Source: Argyresthia goedartella | Lineage: Eukaryota; Arthropoda; Insecta; Lepidoptera; Argyresthiidae | Length of the DNA stretch: 64,000 nucleotides | Assembly (NCBI GenBank): GCA_949825045.1 | Contig: OX463807.1 | Coordinates: 14,471,501-14,535,500 of the forward strand | Direction: 5' to 3' | Shown: one piece after another, positions 10,852-22,904 of the stretch | How positions within the stretch are numbered: the first letter of the stretch is position 1 | Layout of the letters: each line of letters starts with the position of its first letter | The notes under the pieces: generated by a model | What the model saw: only the letters and a program-made list of their open reading frames with translations | The model's database searches: none | What the model was told of the DNA's origin: nothing | Translations under genes and position numbers: made by a program

Positions 10852-12789
10852 GGGGTACTGGCGCTCAAGAGGACCTAGTTTACTACTCTGCCAAACCGAG
10901 TATACGACCCACTACTGAGCTAGGCAATAAAAATTCATGTTACAAAGACTGTCCTAATCGCAACAAAACTTTTAACAAATCCCCTTTTACTAATCCAAAA
11001 AAATATAATTAGTCATGACTTAAAAAAATCTTCTAACTTTAACTATAAATTTTTACTGCTCTTCTATTCCAACTGAAAAATGCATTCTGAAGTTTCCAAA
11101 ACGTTAGCGATGTCACCACAGAGCATTGAATATTAGAGAGAGGGCAAGCCGCCGCGTAGCGGCTGACCGTTATATGCACAGTGTGCATACAGTGCATTCA
11201 GTTGCTCTCAGCGAGAATACCCGAGTGAACGCGCCGATCGCCTTAAAAAACTGACAATACTTAGGTTTATATTCTATAATGCTGGCCTGTGCAGTTGTCC
11301 TTAGTGAAAATCGCAGTGATTCGGAAAATTTCCATAACAAGGGTATAACATTGCACAGGTAAATACTGAAAATACAATATTTCTTTAATAAAACAACACG
11401 AACAACGAAATATTCCGAGGAAGTAATGCTATTGAGTCGCATCCAGATTCCGTCTCTCTCATACTCAATAGCGTTACCTACTAGCGAGAGAGATAGGAAA
11501 TAAATTTAATGTCCATGACGCTGTGTGTGCTGTGTGCGTGCTTTATGAAACAATGTGTGCCTCATGCGCACGTATACAGCTACGTAACTGCTTTGCCTGT
11601 GTTTACCAATACAAGAGTAGGGATAAATGTGTAAGTGGGGGTTCGTTGTATTTGTTTAATGATACGTTGTGTGCGTGAATTCAGCATGCGACAATCGGTT
11701 TGCATACAAAATGGAAAAAACTACACAGGTCAGGTTGACACAAGACCTTAGATGCTTTTACTTTATGTTTGAATTTATAAATTAATAAAAGACACCAATT
11801 TTATAAACATGCAAATACGAGTGAGTACCTATGTTCTTTAACGAACTGAAAGCGTTCGTATAGAAAATCACATCCCGGACTTGAAGAATCATACTCCACT
11901 GAGGACACACTAATTTTACACTTCGCCGGACTTCTGTCGGCACACATCAAGATGTTTGTTGTCAATGTTATGAGGTTTGCGTCGAGGTTAACGCGAAAAC
12001 GTAACACTGCGACTTTCTTGACTGACGAGAATACCTCCAGCTAAATAACTAGCTGTTTGGACTGTTGCGGTTTTTTGAAATTTTAAAACCCCTACAACTC
12101 CGCCTATTTGAATAAAAGCCCAAAACTGAATCGACAAAAAAGTCTATTTAATAATCGAACCCGCTTACAAAAATTGACGAGAATCAGTTGAGAAATGCCG
12201 CCTTTACAGGATAATAGACGTTCACACATCCGGCCATACGAAAGCATTTATGCCCAATCCTTCGACGCTTCGTTCGCTCGGTCAACAAGTGACTAAACAG
12301 AATTTACGTCATAATGTAGATAACGAAATAACAAAATACTTTAACAGTTTTATCACATTACTTTAAAGGTATTGTGAGTCTACAGGATACAAAAAGCTGA
12401 AATAATAACATAACTTATTAAATAAATATCGGATGCGCCCATCGGATAAACCTAACCTGAGAGCTCCAATGTAGTCTTTAAGCGACGAAGATGGAGATAC
12501 GGAGTCTTCATATAATGTTTAGTACAAAATACGTTCCGGTTCTAAGCTGGTATCCTACCAGTTTAGTGCCGTCATTTATATCCTACAGGACGTAGAAACG
12601 TGTTCAAGTGACTTTCAGAAAATTTTCAAAAACCAAAAATGACATAACCTTTCTGTCAATAAAAATGCCTAAAATGAAGTATTGATGAATCAAGCCACTA
12701 AAAACACCAAGCAAGCATAGGAGATCAACAATGTGTAATATCTTGCGCGAATTAAAAAGTCAAAAAAGTGTAATAATATAACAATATTC
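10852..12789. other. Unassigned, AT-rich stretch
   Basis: No gene recognised. A diverged inverted pair lies near 11122-11145 and 11440-11475 (ATTGA plus GAGAGAG in both arms), so an old DNA transposon of about 350 bp is possible. A near-perfect 11-bp hairpin with a 3-base loop lies at about 12546-12570. Frames such as 11170-11442 minus and 11801-12007 minus have no recognisable content. Confidence 0.3.
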
Positions 12790-13110
12790 AATAATATCCC
12801 TACTTAAATATTACCTATCAAAACATGCAGTTAGTTTTGACACCGATGTTATTTGTATTACAGAACACTAGTTAAAGGAAAATATGATGTCTTTTAACAT
12901 TATAATATATACAAAATTGTCAGTTGCTACAATAAAAAGACAGCTAATAGAGGTGGTTCTTTAATCTTAATAAAAAATAATATTAAGGTGAAACAACGGA
13001 AAGATATTCTTGCACTTACTGTAGAAAGACAAATAGAGGTATCCTGTATTGAGTTAGGAAGTCATATTATTGTTTGTGTCTACAGACTTCCGATGAAAGC
13101 CATGGTTATT
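12790..13110 (+). pseudogene. Family A copy 2: endonuclease fragment
   Basis: Broken frames encode, in order, VICITEH, NRGGSLILIKN, IEVSCIEL and VCVYRLP. Each aligns with the endonuclease of the copy at 23331. The N-terminal segment is deleted just before the ITEH motif and the sequence ends after the YRxP motif. Only about 100 residues remain. The break near position 13110 leads into unrelated AT-rich sequence and then the leader of the next LINE. Confidence 0.7.
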
Positions 13111-13366
13111 TTGAAATATGATAAAATATAATAAATGTACCCATCGATGGGGCACAGGAATTTGCCCGGATACCATTATCCATTATTTTAAAGGCCTATT
13201 ACATCCCATAGACTACAGCCATTTACGAAAAACTTAGATATAAATTTGCCAGTACCGGATTTTAATCAAATCGAATCGAAAAATTAGTCGCGGAACTTTC
13301 AGCTAACTAACTTGCTACATTAATGCTTTAACTCTTATAAAGAAACGTTTACCATAACCTATAAAA

Positions 13367-14442
13367 ATGGTTGATATAGTCCATAATATTCGTGAATATA
13401 CTTGTACAACATACGATGAATTTACACACAAAGTTACACCGAGCAAGAACTCCTTGTTTTGTCTTCACGTCAACATTAGATCAATGATAAACAATTTCTC
13501 ACAATTAGAATATATTGTGGAAACTAGCCCAAAAATGGTACACATAATTTTGGTCACAGAGGCAAACATTAACGTTGAGATGCTAAAGAGACATGCAAAA
13601 GTCTCTTTAGCATCCAAAACTACGAGATGCATACCAACCTCAGAAATACAAGAAAAGGTGGTGGAATAATTGTTTACGTGCATAAAAGTGTTTGTTTACA
13701 CCGAGCTATCGACTTGCGGACTTTTAACTTTGAGTGTTTATCTGGTAATATTGTGACAAGTGACGGATACAATCTATATTTATGTGCCATCTACAGACCT
13801 CCTAAACTTCCAAATCAAAGTGATTCTCGTGCTCGCTTCACCGGTGAGCTATCGCGAATGATCTCACGATATGCACCTAAACAAAACCTAATCATTATAG
13901 GGGATATGAACCTAGACTTAAAAAAACCTGATAGCATTGTTAACCAATATCTAGACTACCTATGTGAACAGGGACTTGAATGTGGAATTAGTCAGTATAC
14001 TCGAGTGGAAAAGAAAAGTAATATCATTACTAAATCGTGTATTGACCACATCTTTGTGCGAGACGGCGGTGGCGCCTATCCAGAATGTAAACAACAATCT
14101 ATACATACAGCAGCAATAACTAACTCACTGGCTGATCACTACATAACTGGTTTGGAAATCGTCGCCGGCTCGCAGAAGGATGTCCATAGCACTAGTACAC
14201 ATACAATTATAACTAAGTTAGATAATGCTATGGTCCGTTCTGAATTGATGAACGTTGACTGGAGCGATGCATTAAGTTGCAGTACCCCAAATGATGTTCT
14301 AACTTTCATAACTGATAAATTTTCTGCTATATACGATAAATGTAAAGTAAATATTAAAATAAATACTGGGAAAAGACACAGAGATGAATTATTCACCATA
14401 GGAAAAAAGATGAAAAAATATACAAAAGAGAATATTATATAA
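13367..14442 (+). pseudogene. Family D LINE ORF2, AP endonuclease domain
   Basis: The start ATG at 13367 follows a stop-rich leader. The domain reads CLHVNIRSM (first Asn motif), ILVTEANI, GGGIIVYV, CAIYRPPK, IIGDMNLDL, SCIDHIFV and SLADHYITG. All the endonuclease metal-binding and catalytic signatures are therefore visible. One frameshift near 13600 splits it into frames 13367-13669 and 13627-14442. That shift coincides with a perfect 14-bp inverted repeat. The enzyme nicks target DNA to prime reverse transcription. Confidence 0.8.
13579..13614. repeat. Perfect 14-bp inverted repeat inside the family D endonuclease
   Basis: The arms 13579-13592 and 13601-13614 are exact reverse complements with an 8-base loop. 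The site lies where the endonuclease reading frame shifts. Confidence 0.9.
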
Positions 14443-14448
14443 TACATA

Positions 14449-16159
14449 TTGAAACAAGACGATAAATTTATTAATAATGTAAAGAGTAACAATATTAAAA
14501 AACAACTTAACTTAAATAAAAAAGACCCCAAAAATTTTTGGAAAATTATAAATAGACTGAGTGGTAAAGTCATCCAGTCAATTGATGATATAATAACTAA
14601 GTCGTTCAAGCTAGACCCAATTACCATAGCTAATAACTTTGCTAACGAATTTCATGACAACGTTAAAAATATCTGCTCGTACTGTGATTTGGATTGTCTT
14701 ACACCTGAAAATTACAAAAGATCACCCGACACCACAATTAGAATGAAGAAGGCCAAAGAAACGATAGTTTTTTCTATTATTAAACACCTAAATGACAAAA
14801 AAAGTCCAGGTTGTGACGGGATTCGGGCAAAGGATATCAAATGCATAAGCTCAAACATTACTCCAGTAATTACCCACTTAATTTACGCATGTATAAGCAC
14901 ATCATTATATTCAGACAACTCAAAATAGGTACCATAAGATCAATTTATAAAAAAGGTAAACACACAGATATAAATAACTATAGGCCTATTACAATACTGT
15001 CATGTATAGATAAAATAGTGGAGAGATATTTCGGAAAATTAATAAACAGTTTTTTGCAGGTAAATAATGTAATTAACACTAAACAATTTGGATTTCAAAA
15101 AAACCGGAATACTTCCCAACTATTGTCTCAATTTACTAATGAGGTTAATGGGTACATGAACGACCGTAAACATGTGCTCGTGATCTTCATTGATTTTAGT
15201 AAGGCTTTTGACACCCTGAGGTTTGAAACATTATACTCTAAATTACAGCAAAATAGTAAACAGGGCCCATTTCTGGAATGGATAAAAAACTACCACACCA
15301 ATAGGGCTACTCGCGTAAATATCGCTGGAGTGATGAGCAACAGCATCATAACGGAAGAGGGCACCGCGCAGGGTTCAATTCTCGGACCGACTGAATACCT
15401 ACTGTATGTTAATGACATGTGTAACATCTTCCAGGAGGGTTCTGTGTACCAGTTTGCTGACGATACATGTTTATTGGTAGCAGATAGGGATATAACTATG
15501 GCAGAAAAAACTATTCAAAATAACTTTGACATTATGTGTAAATGGGCCCATGATGTCGGGTTGGTTATTAACTCACAAAAAACAAAGTTAATGCACATCC
15601 ACTCTCCCTACCTAAAGTTTAATACTAACCCGACTATTGTTGCCCACGCACACACATGCCTGCACCAAACTATGAATGGAACATGTCATTGTGAAGACCT
15701 TGAATTAGTAACACACCACATGTATTTGGGTCTGATTATAGATAGCAGCCTTAACTGTAAACCTCACATAAACTATATCTGTGGGAAACTTAGAATAATC
15801 ATGTCAAAACTATTCATCCTAAAGCATAAGTTACAATACAATATCATCAGAATGATATTTATGTCTTTGGCAGATTCTCTATAATTACTTACAGCATAAG
15901 CAGCTACGGCCGCACGCACAAAACAAATCTGGAGGCTCTTTATGGATTACAAGTTAGATTACTGAAACTCATTGTACCAAGCAACATAAGGAACCAATTC
16001 AGAAATAATGAAACCGAACTTTTTAAATACTGTGGTACCCTAAGTATATTTAATAAGGTAAAAATTGCTGTAATATATGAGGAGTTTCATAACCTATCTT
16101 CGCTTTTCATTCGAACCAGATTAGAAGGCTTACGTGACCTATCCTATCTTTCTATGTGA
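14449..16159 (+). pseudogene. Family D LINE ORF2, reverse transcriptase domain
   Basis: After a stop at 14440-14442 the same protein continues through a basic linker (NFWKIINRLSG) and the fingers (KSPGCDGIRAKDI). A shift near 14925 leads to the palm: NYRPITILSCIDKI, VIFIDFSKAFDTL, EGTAQGSILGP and YQFADDTCLL, with the catalytic Asp pair, then YLGLIID. A last shift near 15880 leads to the C-terminal region that ends with TGA at 16157-16159. Only about four lesions separate it from an open frame. The GTAQGSILGP form of the palm motif differs from families A and B. The clade is CR1/Jockey-group by inference. Confidence 0.8.
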
Positions 16160-16379
16160 AGAGCCTAGAGTGCGACAAAAAAAGAAAATATGTTTTGCAA
16201 AAGCATCACAAGGCTCAGCAGTGAGCAAATTGTTTTTCTTTCATATTAGTTAGGTAGATATAAGTATAAATAATTGAGTAAGTTTGTAAAGGCGCATCAA
16301 TAGCGATCTCTCTTTCCGCATATAAACCGCATAAGGTTTCCGCGGAGAGCTCATATGTGGAAAAATTAGTAATAAGTTC
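16160..16379 (+). repeat. Probable 3' UTR of the family D LINE
   Basis: Non-coding sequence between the family D stop codon and the oppositely oriented family B copy. It holds an imperfect hairpin at about 16317-16345. There is no obvious tail, so the exact end is uncertain. Confidence 0.35.
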
Positions 16380-17740
16380 ACAATTCACAATTCTTTATTG
16401 CACAGAACATTAAAACAAAACATTTTACAAGAAATTAAAAGGCAAAGGCGAGCTTATCTCTCAACAGAGATTTTTTACAGCAAACCTATCAGGATAGGAT
16501 ACATATAAACTGAAAAGGGTAGTCTAGTGCAATTATAAAATTACTAAATACCAATAAAATATAATACTTACTATAAAAATACATATAATAAAAGAAATAG
16601 TAGATAAAATAAAACTAAACAAATAATAATAATAAACAGATAAATACAATTACATACTTATATATACAATACCTATGATGAAAGAGAAAGTAAGTGCTCT
16701 TTCAAGCGATTCTTAAAGGAGAAGAGAGTGGGACTATCCCTAATAGTGCAGGGAAGTGCGTTCCACAGCCGAATTGCCCTCAGCCTGAATGAGTGCTCGT
16801 AGGCGACGGTGTTATGCTGCGGAATACATAGAAGAGACACCGTGTGAGATCTCCGTTCCTTGCCTCTGGAGAAAAGGAACTCAAAACGTTCACGAAGGTA
16901 AGAAGGATATCTGGGATTTCTCAAGATGTTAAAGAGTAAAGCCAATATGTGGAAATCACGGCGAAGACGAATCGGGAGCCAACCCAGTTCCTTGCGATAC
17001 TGCGAGACGTGGTCATACTTGCGCAGCCCGAAGACGAACCGAATCCCGAGGTTTTGAAGTCGTTCGAGTTTATTCAGTTGTTCTTCGTTTGCACTCACCC
17101 AGCAAGCATCGGCATAGTCAATTAAAGGAAGTAGAAGGGACTGGGCTAGAGTGACGTTAGTGTGCCGTGAAAGGAAGTATTGTAATCTCCGAAGAGAGTG
17201 AAACGATGCAAAGACTCGTCTGCTGACCTCGGAGACATGGGGCGACCAAGACAGCATGTTATCGAATACAACTCCGAGATTTTTAGCTTTATCGCTGTAT
17301 TTGATTACGGTTCCGTCAAATATTAGAGGAGCGATTTGAAGTTGTTGTAACAGGTTAAGAGAGCATCTGGTTCCCAAGATCAAGGCCTGTGACTTGCTCG
17401 GGTTGACTAGAAGCCCATACGAGAGGGCCTATTTCCGGATATTCTCGAGGTCAGCATTCAGAGCCTCCACAGCCGGAGTCACATCACGCGGAGAAAAATG
17501 CCGGTATATTTGGAGGTCATCTGCGTAAATATGATATGAAGAAGTAAGTACATCAGAGATTGAGTTGATAAAAACCGAGAAAAGAAGGGGTGAAAGGATG
17601 CCACCCTGAGGAACCCCAGTGAATAGATCGCACCAATCGGTGGATGTCTCCTCAGACTTGATGCGTTGTTGTCGATCTCTGAGATAGGAGTCAAACCAGA
17701 GGGCGGCATGAGAGGAGACATTAAGTGAATGTATGTTTTG
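16380..17740 (-). pseudogene. Family B LINE copy 1: reverse transcriptase and 3' UTR
   Basis: The minus strand encodes SYLRDRQQRIKSE, then FTGVPQGGILSPLLF, then SYHIYADDLQIY with the catalytic Asp pair, then a stop, then NPSKSQALILG and KNLGVVFDNMLSW. An uninterrupted C-terminal region runs 16673-17383 with LIDYADACW, LERLQNLGIRFV and RLWNALPCTIRDS. The 3' UTR lies at 16380-16672 and contains a small hairpin (ATCTCT with AGAGAT near 16457). It ends in tandem AATTCAC units. The 5' part is absent above 17740. Two sister copies lie at 61556-63115 and 63440-64000. Confidence 0.8.
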
Positions 17741-17759
17741 TTTTAGATATAAAAAAAAA

Positions 17760-19184
17760 AAAAACAGTACCCTAATAAATTATATTTAGACTTGACTTCT
17801 TCAACATTATTCAAACAGATTTTAATAAAGTTTTTAAATTAAATAAAGTCAGTGAAAACAACGGTAAATTTTAATTTAATGACTGGGCAACGTTTGCAAT
17901 TTGTAGCAACGTTTGCAATTATCTCTTTGTAGAACTGCTAAAACTTTATACATTAATACAAATAATACAAAATTCATATAATAGAATAGAAATTGGAAAA
18001 ACGGATTGGCAAATAACACTCATGCACACTCACTTAGCTTATATATTCAATAAATGTGTTGAAGATGGAGCTTTTTGGACACTGTTACCTCTGTTGAAGT
18101 TGCGATACAAGGGTGATCGTGCAAATTTCAGACCAATATCTGTTGTTCCAGCACTAAGTAAAATATTTGAAAAGATTATACTCAATCAAATTCTCTCACA
18201 CTTCGACCATACAAAACAAGTCCACGCCAAATAAAATGATTTCACTAGGAAAAATCTACAATGGATGCACTTTAAAATTGATACCAAAAAAAAGATTTTG
18301 ATGATGTTAATGGAGTATTGTTCACATTGAATTGTTTCACAGTTAATAATTTAATTTTAAACGCTGGTAAAACCAAGTGTATCAAATTTTCACTTCCAAA
18401 TGTCAGGCAAGTTGAGACCAGTTTAGTGTTAGACAGCAACACATTATAATTAGTAAATGATATGAAATTTCTTGGAATAACCATTGATAACTAATTGCAG
18501 TGGAAACCCCACATCGATACATTAGCTGGTAGAGCTGACGCTGTTAGGAACATCAGACAAAACACGGATATGGCTACATCTAGGCTAGTATATTTAAGTT
18601 ACTTACATAGTGTCATCTCCTACTATGGTATCTTGTTGTGGGGAAACGCAGCGGATTTTCAATCCTTTTTGATTTTACAGAAAAAAGCTATTCGAGTAAT
18701 TTAAAATTCAAAACTAACAGTCAACTTAAGAGAGCTAATTAAAACAAATTGACATACCAACTGTTAGCTTAGCCTCGCGAAGGTTATCAATTATTCCAAG
18801 AGTTCGTGCATTCTCTACCACAATAAGATACCTCTGGAGATTTTAAAATTGTCATTTTAAGCAATTTAAAAACCATGTAAAAGCGACTTTGTCAAAAAAG
18901 GGATATTAATATTACAATTTCCAATGACTGTTAATCTAACTAACTCAACTCAGAACTTACTGTTAAAAAAATGTAATTATTTTTTCCTGCTTATTAATTA
19001 TAATAAATAATATTGTAATATTTGTATTACTTTACAACCTATTTTTAAACGGGATCTAAAAATCAATCTGTGGGAGTAACTACGCCCTCTCCCACAGTGG
19101 TACAATGTAGAGAAGAGAAAAAAACACGTTAGCTAAGTATATGTAAATATCTACTGTAATAAAGACATTTGATTTTGATTCTAA
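17760..19184 (+). pseudogene. Family A copy 3: RT fragments and 3' UTR
   Basis: After a poly(A)-rich junction, broken frames align with family A. 17790-17920 matches the endonuclease-RT linker and includes a 19-bp tandem duplication at about 17885-17922. 18022-18234 encodes FRPISVVPALSKIFEKIILN. A large deletion removes the catalytic palm. 18290-18704 encodes CFTVNNLILNAGKTKC, FLGITID and SYYGILLWGNAA. The 3' UTR ends in ATTTGATTTTGATT units near 19184 and carries a 9-bp stem at 19068-19097. Confidence 0.75.
19068..19097 (+). promoter_or_regulatory. 3'-UTR stem-loop of family A copy 3
   Basis: CTGTGGGAG (19068-19076) pairs perfectly with CTCCCACAG (19089-19097) across a 12-base loop, about 90 bases before the 3' terminus. 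Equivalent stems with different bases occur in copies 4 and 5. In related CR1/L2 elements such hairpins are recognised by the reverse transcriptase; the role here is inferred. Confidence 0.6.
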
Positions 19185-19675
19185 CTCAGAGATTCTTTAA
19201 CTCTCTTCTCGGGCTATATGATCCTTATAGATACATCGGTTTCTAAATGTAAACTTACATGTTTCTAAGGTAACTCACTGGGCTGTAATATTTTTTCAAT
19301 ACATAAGTTTTTTAAATACGTAACGCGACAAATCTGTGATATGGTGACGTCATCAAATAGTATTCAGTATCTCAGCGTGTAGAAATCTTGTCTTCAAGCT
19401 GTCGAGCACGATGTATATTTCTAGATCGCGACAGTCAAGTAAAACTGTCATCAACGTTATAGATTCAGAAATAAGAGCCATATTCTATCAAATAGGTGAG
19501 ATCATCATTGAAAACATCATATTAAGGTCTTTTTGCATAAAAAAACTTTGAAATTGGATACATTTGTCACGTTGACCGTTGACATGTAAAATGGTGAAAG
19601 TATTCTGATATTGACTCCGTCGTCCAACAAAATGAATAAACATTCAAAAAATACGTATTTTAATTAGTGTACTTG
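19185..19675. other. Unassigned stretch
   Basis: AT-rich sequence between the family A tail and a candidate LTR. No open frame or repeat could be interpreted. Confidence 0.3.
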
Positions 19676-19897
19676 TGCCGGCTGATTCGGTTCCTCACGT
19701 ACACACGTATTATTTGAGTTTTATCCCAGGCACGCGTCAGCCATCACAGATAATGGATTTATCATGTGGTAAGATCTCATATAAATTTGTATATAAATCA
19801 AGTATTTATAATAATAAAGTTAGATAGTAATTGTGCATATTCCAAGCCTTTTATTACGTCTCCCGAAGGTAGTCGTCAGGAATTGCCTAAACCGGCA
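19676..19897 (+). repeat. Candidate gypsy 5' LTR
   Basis: The segment begins TGCCGG and ends CCGGCA, a terminal inverted match. It holds a TATA-like stretch near 19785 and an AATAAA signal near 19813, and is followed by a gypsy-type primer-binding site and gag. Without the second LTR the edges are provisional. Confidence 0.45.
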
Positions 19898-19900
19898 AAG

Positions 19901-19910
19901 TGGTGACCCG
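19901..19910 (+). promoter_or_regulatory. Primer-binding site of the gypsy element
   Basis: TGGTGACCCG sits three bases after the putative LTR end. TGGTGACCC is a common tRNA-complementary start site in insect gypsy retrotransposons. Confidence 0.55.
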
Positions 19911-19949
19911 AAAACTGAACATTTCAGCAACCTTCGGCTACTAGCAACA

Positions 19950-20635
19950 TGTCCGTGCCACCGGCAAAACAAAACCCGTGTGCAGCAGCAGCAGCTAACC
20001 TGGAGGTGCAAGCAATCAGCACTTCATCAAAAATCGCCGATTACTGGAAGGACAAGCCCCGGTTATGGTTCGCACATTTAGAAGCAGTAACCACCCCCCC
20101 AGAAGTTAGGTGATTTAAAAATTCCACCTAGTTCTTACAAAATTAGCCAAAGAAGAGATCGAGCAAGCCAGTGATATAGTAACATACTTATCAGATAGCG
20201 GAACGTACCAAAAGCTTACTTAAGCTTAGTACCAAAATCGAGGAGCTAGGAGGAGATCAAATCAACGACGAAATGGCAAGAATGTTTTGGCTAAAACAAT
20301 TACCAAACTCCTTGACCTCAATCCTTATAATAAATAAGGAGAAAGGTAACGATGAATTAACCCAAATGGCCGAAGATGTCTACGAAGTCTCAAGTCATGA
20401 GTAAATTGCCGCGCTAAGCAAGGACGATGACACGGTAACGCACCTGACCGCTGAGCTAACAAAAATGAAACTTGAACTGGCAGCAATTCAACACAACAAC
20501 AATCGTTGGCAGTTTTATCGAAATAAACCGTTTTCAAGTTCACGTCACAGAAGTCTGTCTGCTTTTACGAGAAACTCGAGTTTATGTTATTTTCACGCCC
20601 GTTTTGGCAAAAAAGCTCACAAGTTTACTACATAA
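19950..20635 (+). pseudogene. Gypsy gag remnant
   Basis: Starting at an ATG near 19950, broken frames encode KIADYWKDKPRLWFAHLEA, then ARMFWLKQLPNSLTSIL, then ELTQMAEDVYEV, then CYFHARFGKKAHKF. This order (capsid opening, capsid helices, and a YHARFG-like block before the nucleocapsid) is that of the gag of many arthropod gypsy elements. At least three stops are present. Sequence related to a different superfamily (BEL) begins at about 20636, so the nucleocapsid and all of gypsy pol are missing. Confidence 0.65.
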
Positions 20636-21670
20636 ACAACAACAGACATTACCATATACATCACAAAAGGTACAACGACAACAAAAACAACCAGTGCAAC
20701 AACAACAAAAGCGTGCTCATCATATTATACAACAGGTGCCACAGGTATTTCAACAACAACAGGAACCACCACCAAAGTAACAACAAGTGCTACAAAACCC
20801 ATCTTATTTTATTTCATTATGCTCCGCCAATCCCAATGACATAAATACGGTGAATAATTTGAAATCTACAACAATGTCTACTGTCGCATCAAGCCAGGCT
20901 CTTCTGTCTACAGCTCTGGTCAATGTGACAAACAATGGTAACACATTCACTCTCCTTAGTCAGCCCTCATTTAACAGTGAAGCTGCTCAACAACAAATTG
21001 GGTGTCCTACACAACAAACTCATAACCAGTGTGTATCTGTTGTTCCAACTAGAAAGGAAAATGAAAAAAAAACAGAATTTAAACAAATATATAGTCAAAT
21101 CATGCATGAATACGCACACCTACCGCATATGAGTGAGGTTCCTTGTCCAACCTTCAGATATTGTCTGCCTCATCATCATGCAATCATTCGAGAAAACAGC
21201 GAGACAACGAAATGGAGAGCTGTCTTCGACGCCTCGGCTAAAACTACGTCTGGTTTATCATTGAACGACATCATGGTCGTTCAGGACGACTTGTATTCAA
21301 TTTTGCTTCGATTTCGTCAACAAAGATATGCAATCTCAGGAGATTGTAGAAAAATGTATCGCCTGATATTGGTGGAACCTAGTCAACGTCATTTTCAAAG
21401 CGTGGCGTCATGTCGAAATGTCTCCCGTCAAAATATTTCAGTGTCACTTACGGTACAGCTTCCTCACCTTTCCTTATACAAGATGTTTACTACAGTTAGC
21501 CAAAGATTGTCCTGACCCTAAAATATCACAATTAATTAAAGAGGATTTTTACGTAGATGACTTTTTGTCAGGAGCACAAACAAAAAAGGAACTGCAGCAT
21601 ATAGTTAACTCAGTCACTAGTATTCTAAGTTCAGCATGCTTGCAAACGGGGTGGCTGAGGAACAGATGCG
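20636..21670 (+). pseudogene. BEL/Pao protease-start and reverse transcriptase fragment
   Basis: A CAA-rich, Gln-coding tract (20636-20780) leads to SSQALLSTALVNV, the conserved beginning of the BEL protease. The protease active site is skipped. RT follows: YCLPHHHAIIRE, WRAVFDASAKT, SLNDIM and AISGDCRKMYR, then after a frameshift DFYVDDFLSGA with the catalytic Asp pair at about 21555. The fragment ends near 21670. BEL RTs copy genomic RNA into cDNA. Gypsy-type gag immediately upstream makes this a composite. Confidence 0.75.
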
Positions 21671-22566
21671 ACCCCGTTTAGCGAGTTTACACTTCTCTAG
21701 TTTGCGTGACAAGGGGCTAGCCAATCGCAACTGGAAAATTATTATATCGGTAAAACATATGTATTTGAAAAATTCGGATTGAGAAAATAAATGCATAGGA
21801 AAATATATGTCCGGCAAAAAGAAAATGTAGAAATTAAAGCGTGTAGAAAATTATACTACAAGTAAAAAAGGGTAGAAGAAATAAATCGTGGGAAAAAACA
21901 CGAATGGAAAAAAAATACAAGTAAAATATTATTTCAGAAGAATTATTTAAACACTCCTATGGGTGTCTCTGTTAGGACGTGCGCATGCAATTGAGTTGCA
22001 TCATCCATGTAATGCATGTGTATTTGGTATCTAATAGCTTTCTACTGGTATGTGTAACTTTTTTTATTCGACCCCGGCGTACTGCATCGGCTGATACAGG
22101 TTTGGTCAATGGATACTTTTTAAGGAGGTTGTCAACTTGTATTATGTGTCTCACCACCCGCTGCGCCGCCGCCAACACGTCTTGGCACAATAATGGCTGG
22201 ATACTCCGGATTTTGAGAGATAATTCACTTCAGGTTTTTTGGTAAATCAATCTGAGTATGTCGTCACTCTAGCCTTCTGAAACTGCAGACTGGTGCTTCT
22301 GATGCCTTTGTTTCATCTTGTTGGTTTGAAAATTGACAAGGTTTTGTAATAATTAAGACAGAGCGAGACAGAGTTTGTGTAGCCGTGTTGAGCGCGCGCG
22401 CGATGTTATATTTTTTTATTCACAGTTTGTCAGTGCGTAGCGCGCAATATTCTATTTTAATAATCAGTGTAATCATCAAACTATAGCTACAAAAGTAAAA
22501 TTCCTTGAATTAGAACTAGCTCAGAGATCCTAACTAAAGGTCATGTACTTTAAGCCCTATAGATTT
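21671..22566. other. Unassigned stretch
   Basis: Low-coding, AT-rich DNA with a GC-alternating patch near 22393. An 88-codon plus-strand frame (21979-22245) and a 72-codon minus-strand frame overlap each other without recognisable motifs. Confidence 0.3.
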
Positions 22567-22904
22567 CCTACGCAAGACCTATACCGTATTTAAAAATTAC
22601 TTATTATTAATCTGTGCTTACGGTGAGAAAGCTGTACACACTGAATTTACTGATGCAAAAACATAAATCATTGTCATACAATCCCACAAGCAAAAGAAGG
22701 AATGATATAGTTGTTTCCTGTAGTGTTAAAACAACATTTGCTATGCACCAATATAAAAAGCAATCCGTTTATATATACAACAAATTAAACAAAGTACTTA
22801 ACATTTACCCGCTGCTGTTATACGAAATGAAGAAGAAAGCCACCGAGTGGTTATTGACCTTAAATTATCAAGAAGTGGAGGAGCTGTTTAAAGTTATTGA
22901 ATGA
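22567..22904 (+). pseudogene. C-terminal tail of a non-LTR reverse transcriptase (family F)
   Basis: A 96-codon frame from a GTG at 22614 ends with TGA at 22904. It contains SYNPTSKRRNDIV, YIYNKLNKVL and a Lys-rich EWLLTL segment. This is the pattern after the RT domain in many LINEs: an H/YNT-S-K block, a YNKLP-like block, then a basic helix. No catalytic motif remains, so the call rests on this weak signature and on the 3'-UTR hairpin downstream. Confidence 0.45.

Noticed and set aside
20325..20543. 72-codon minus-strand frame
   Set aside because: Shadow of the plus-strand gypsy gag, which has clear motifs in another frame.
22003..22245. Host exon candidate in the unassigned 22-kb stretch
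   Set aside because: Overlapping frames on both strands without splice signals or domain motifs.
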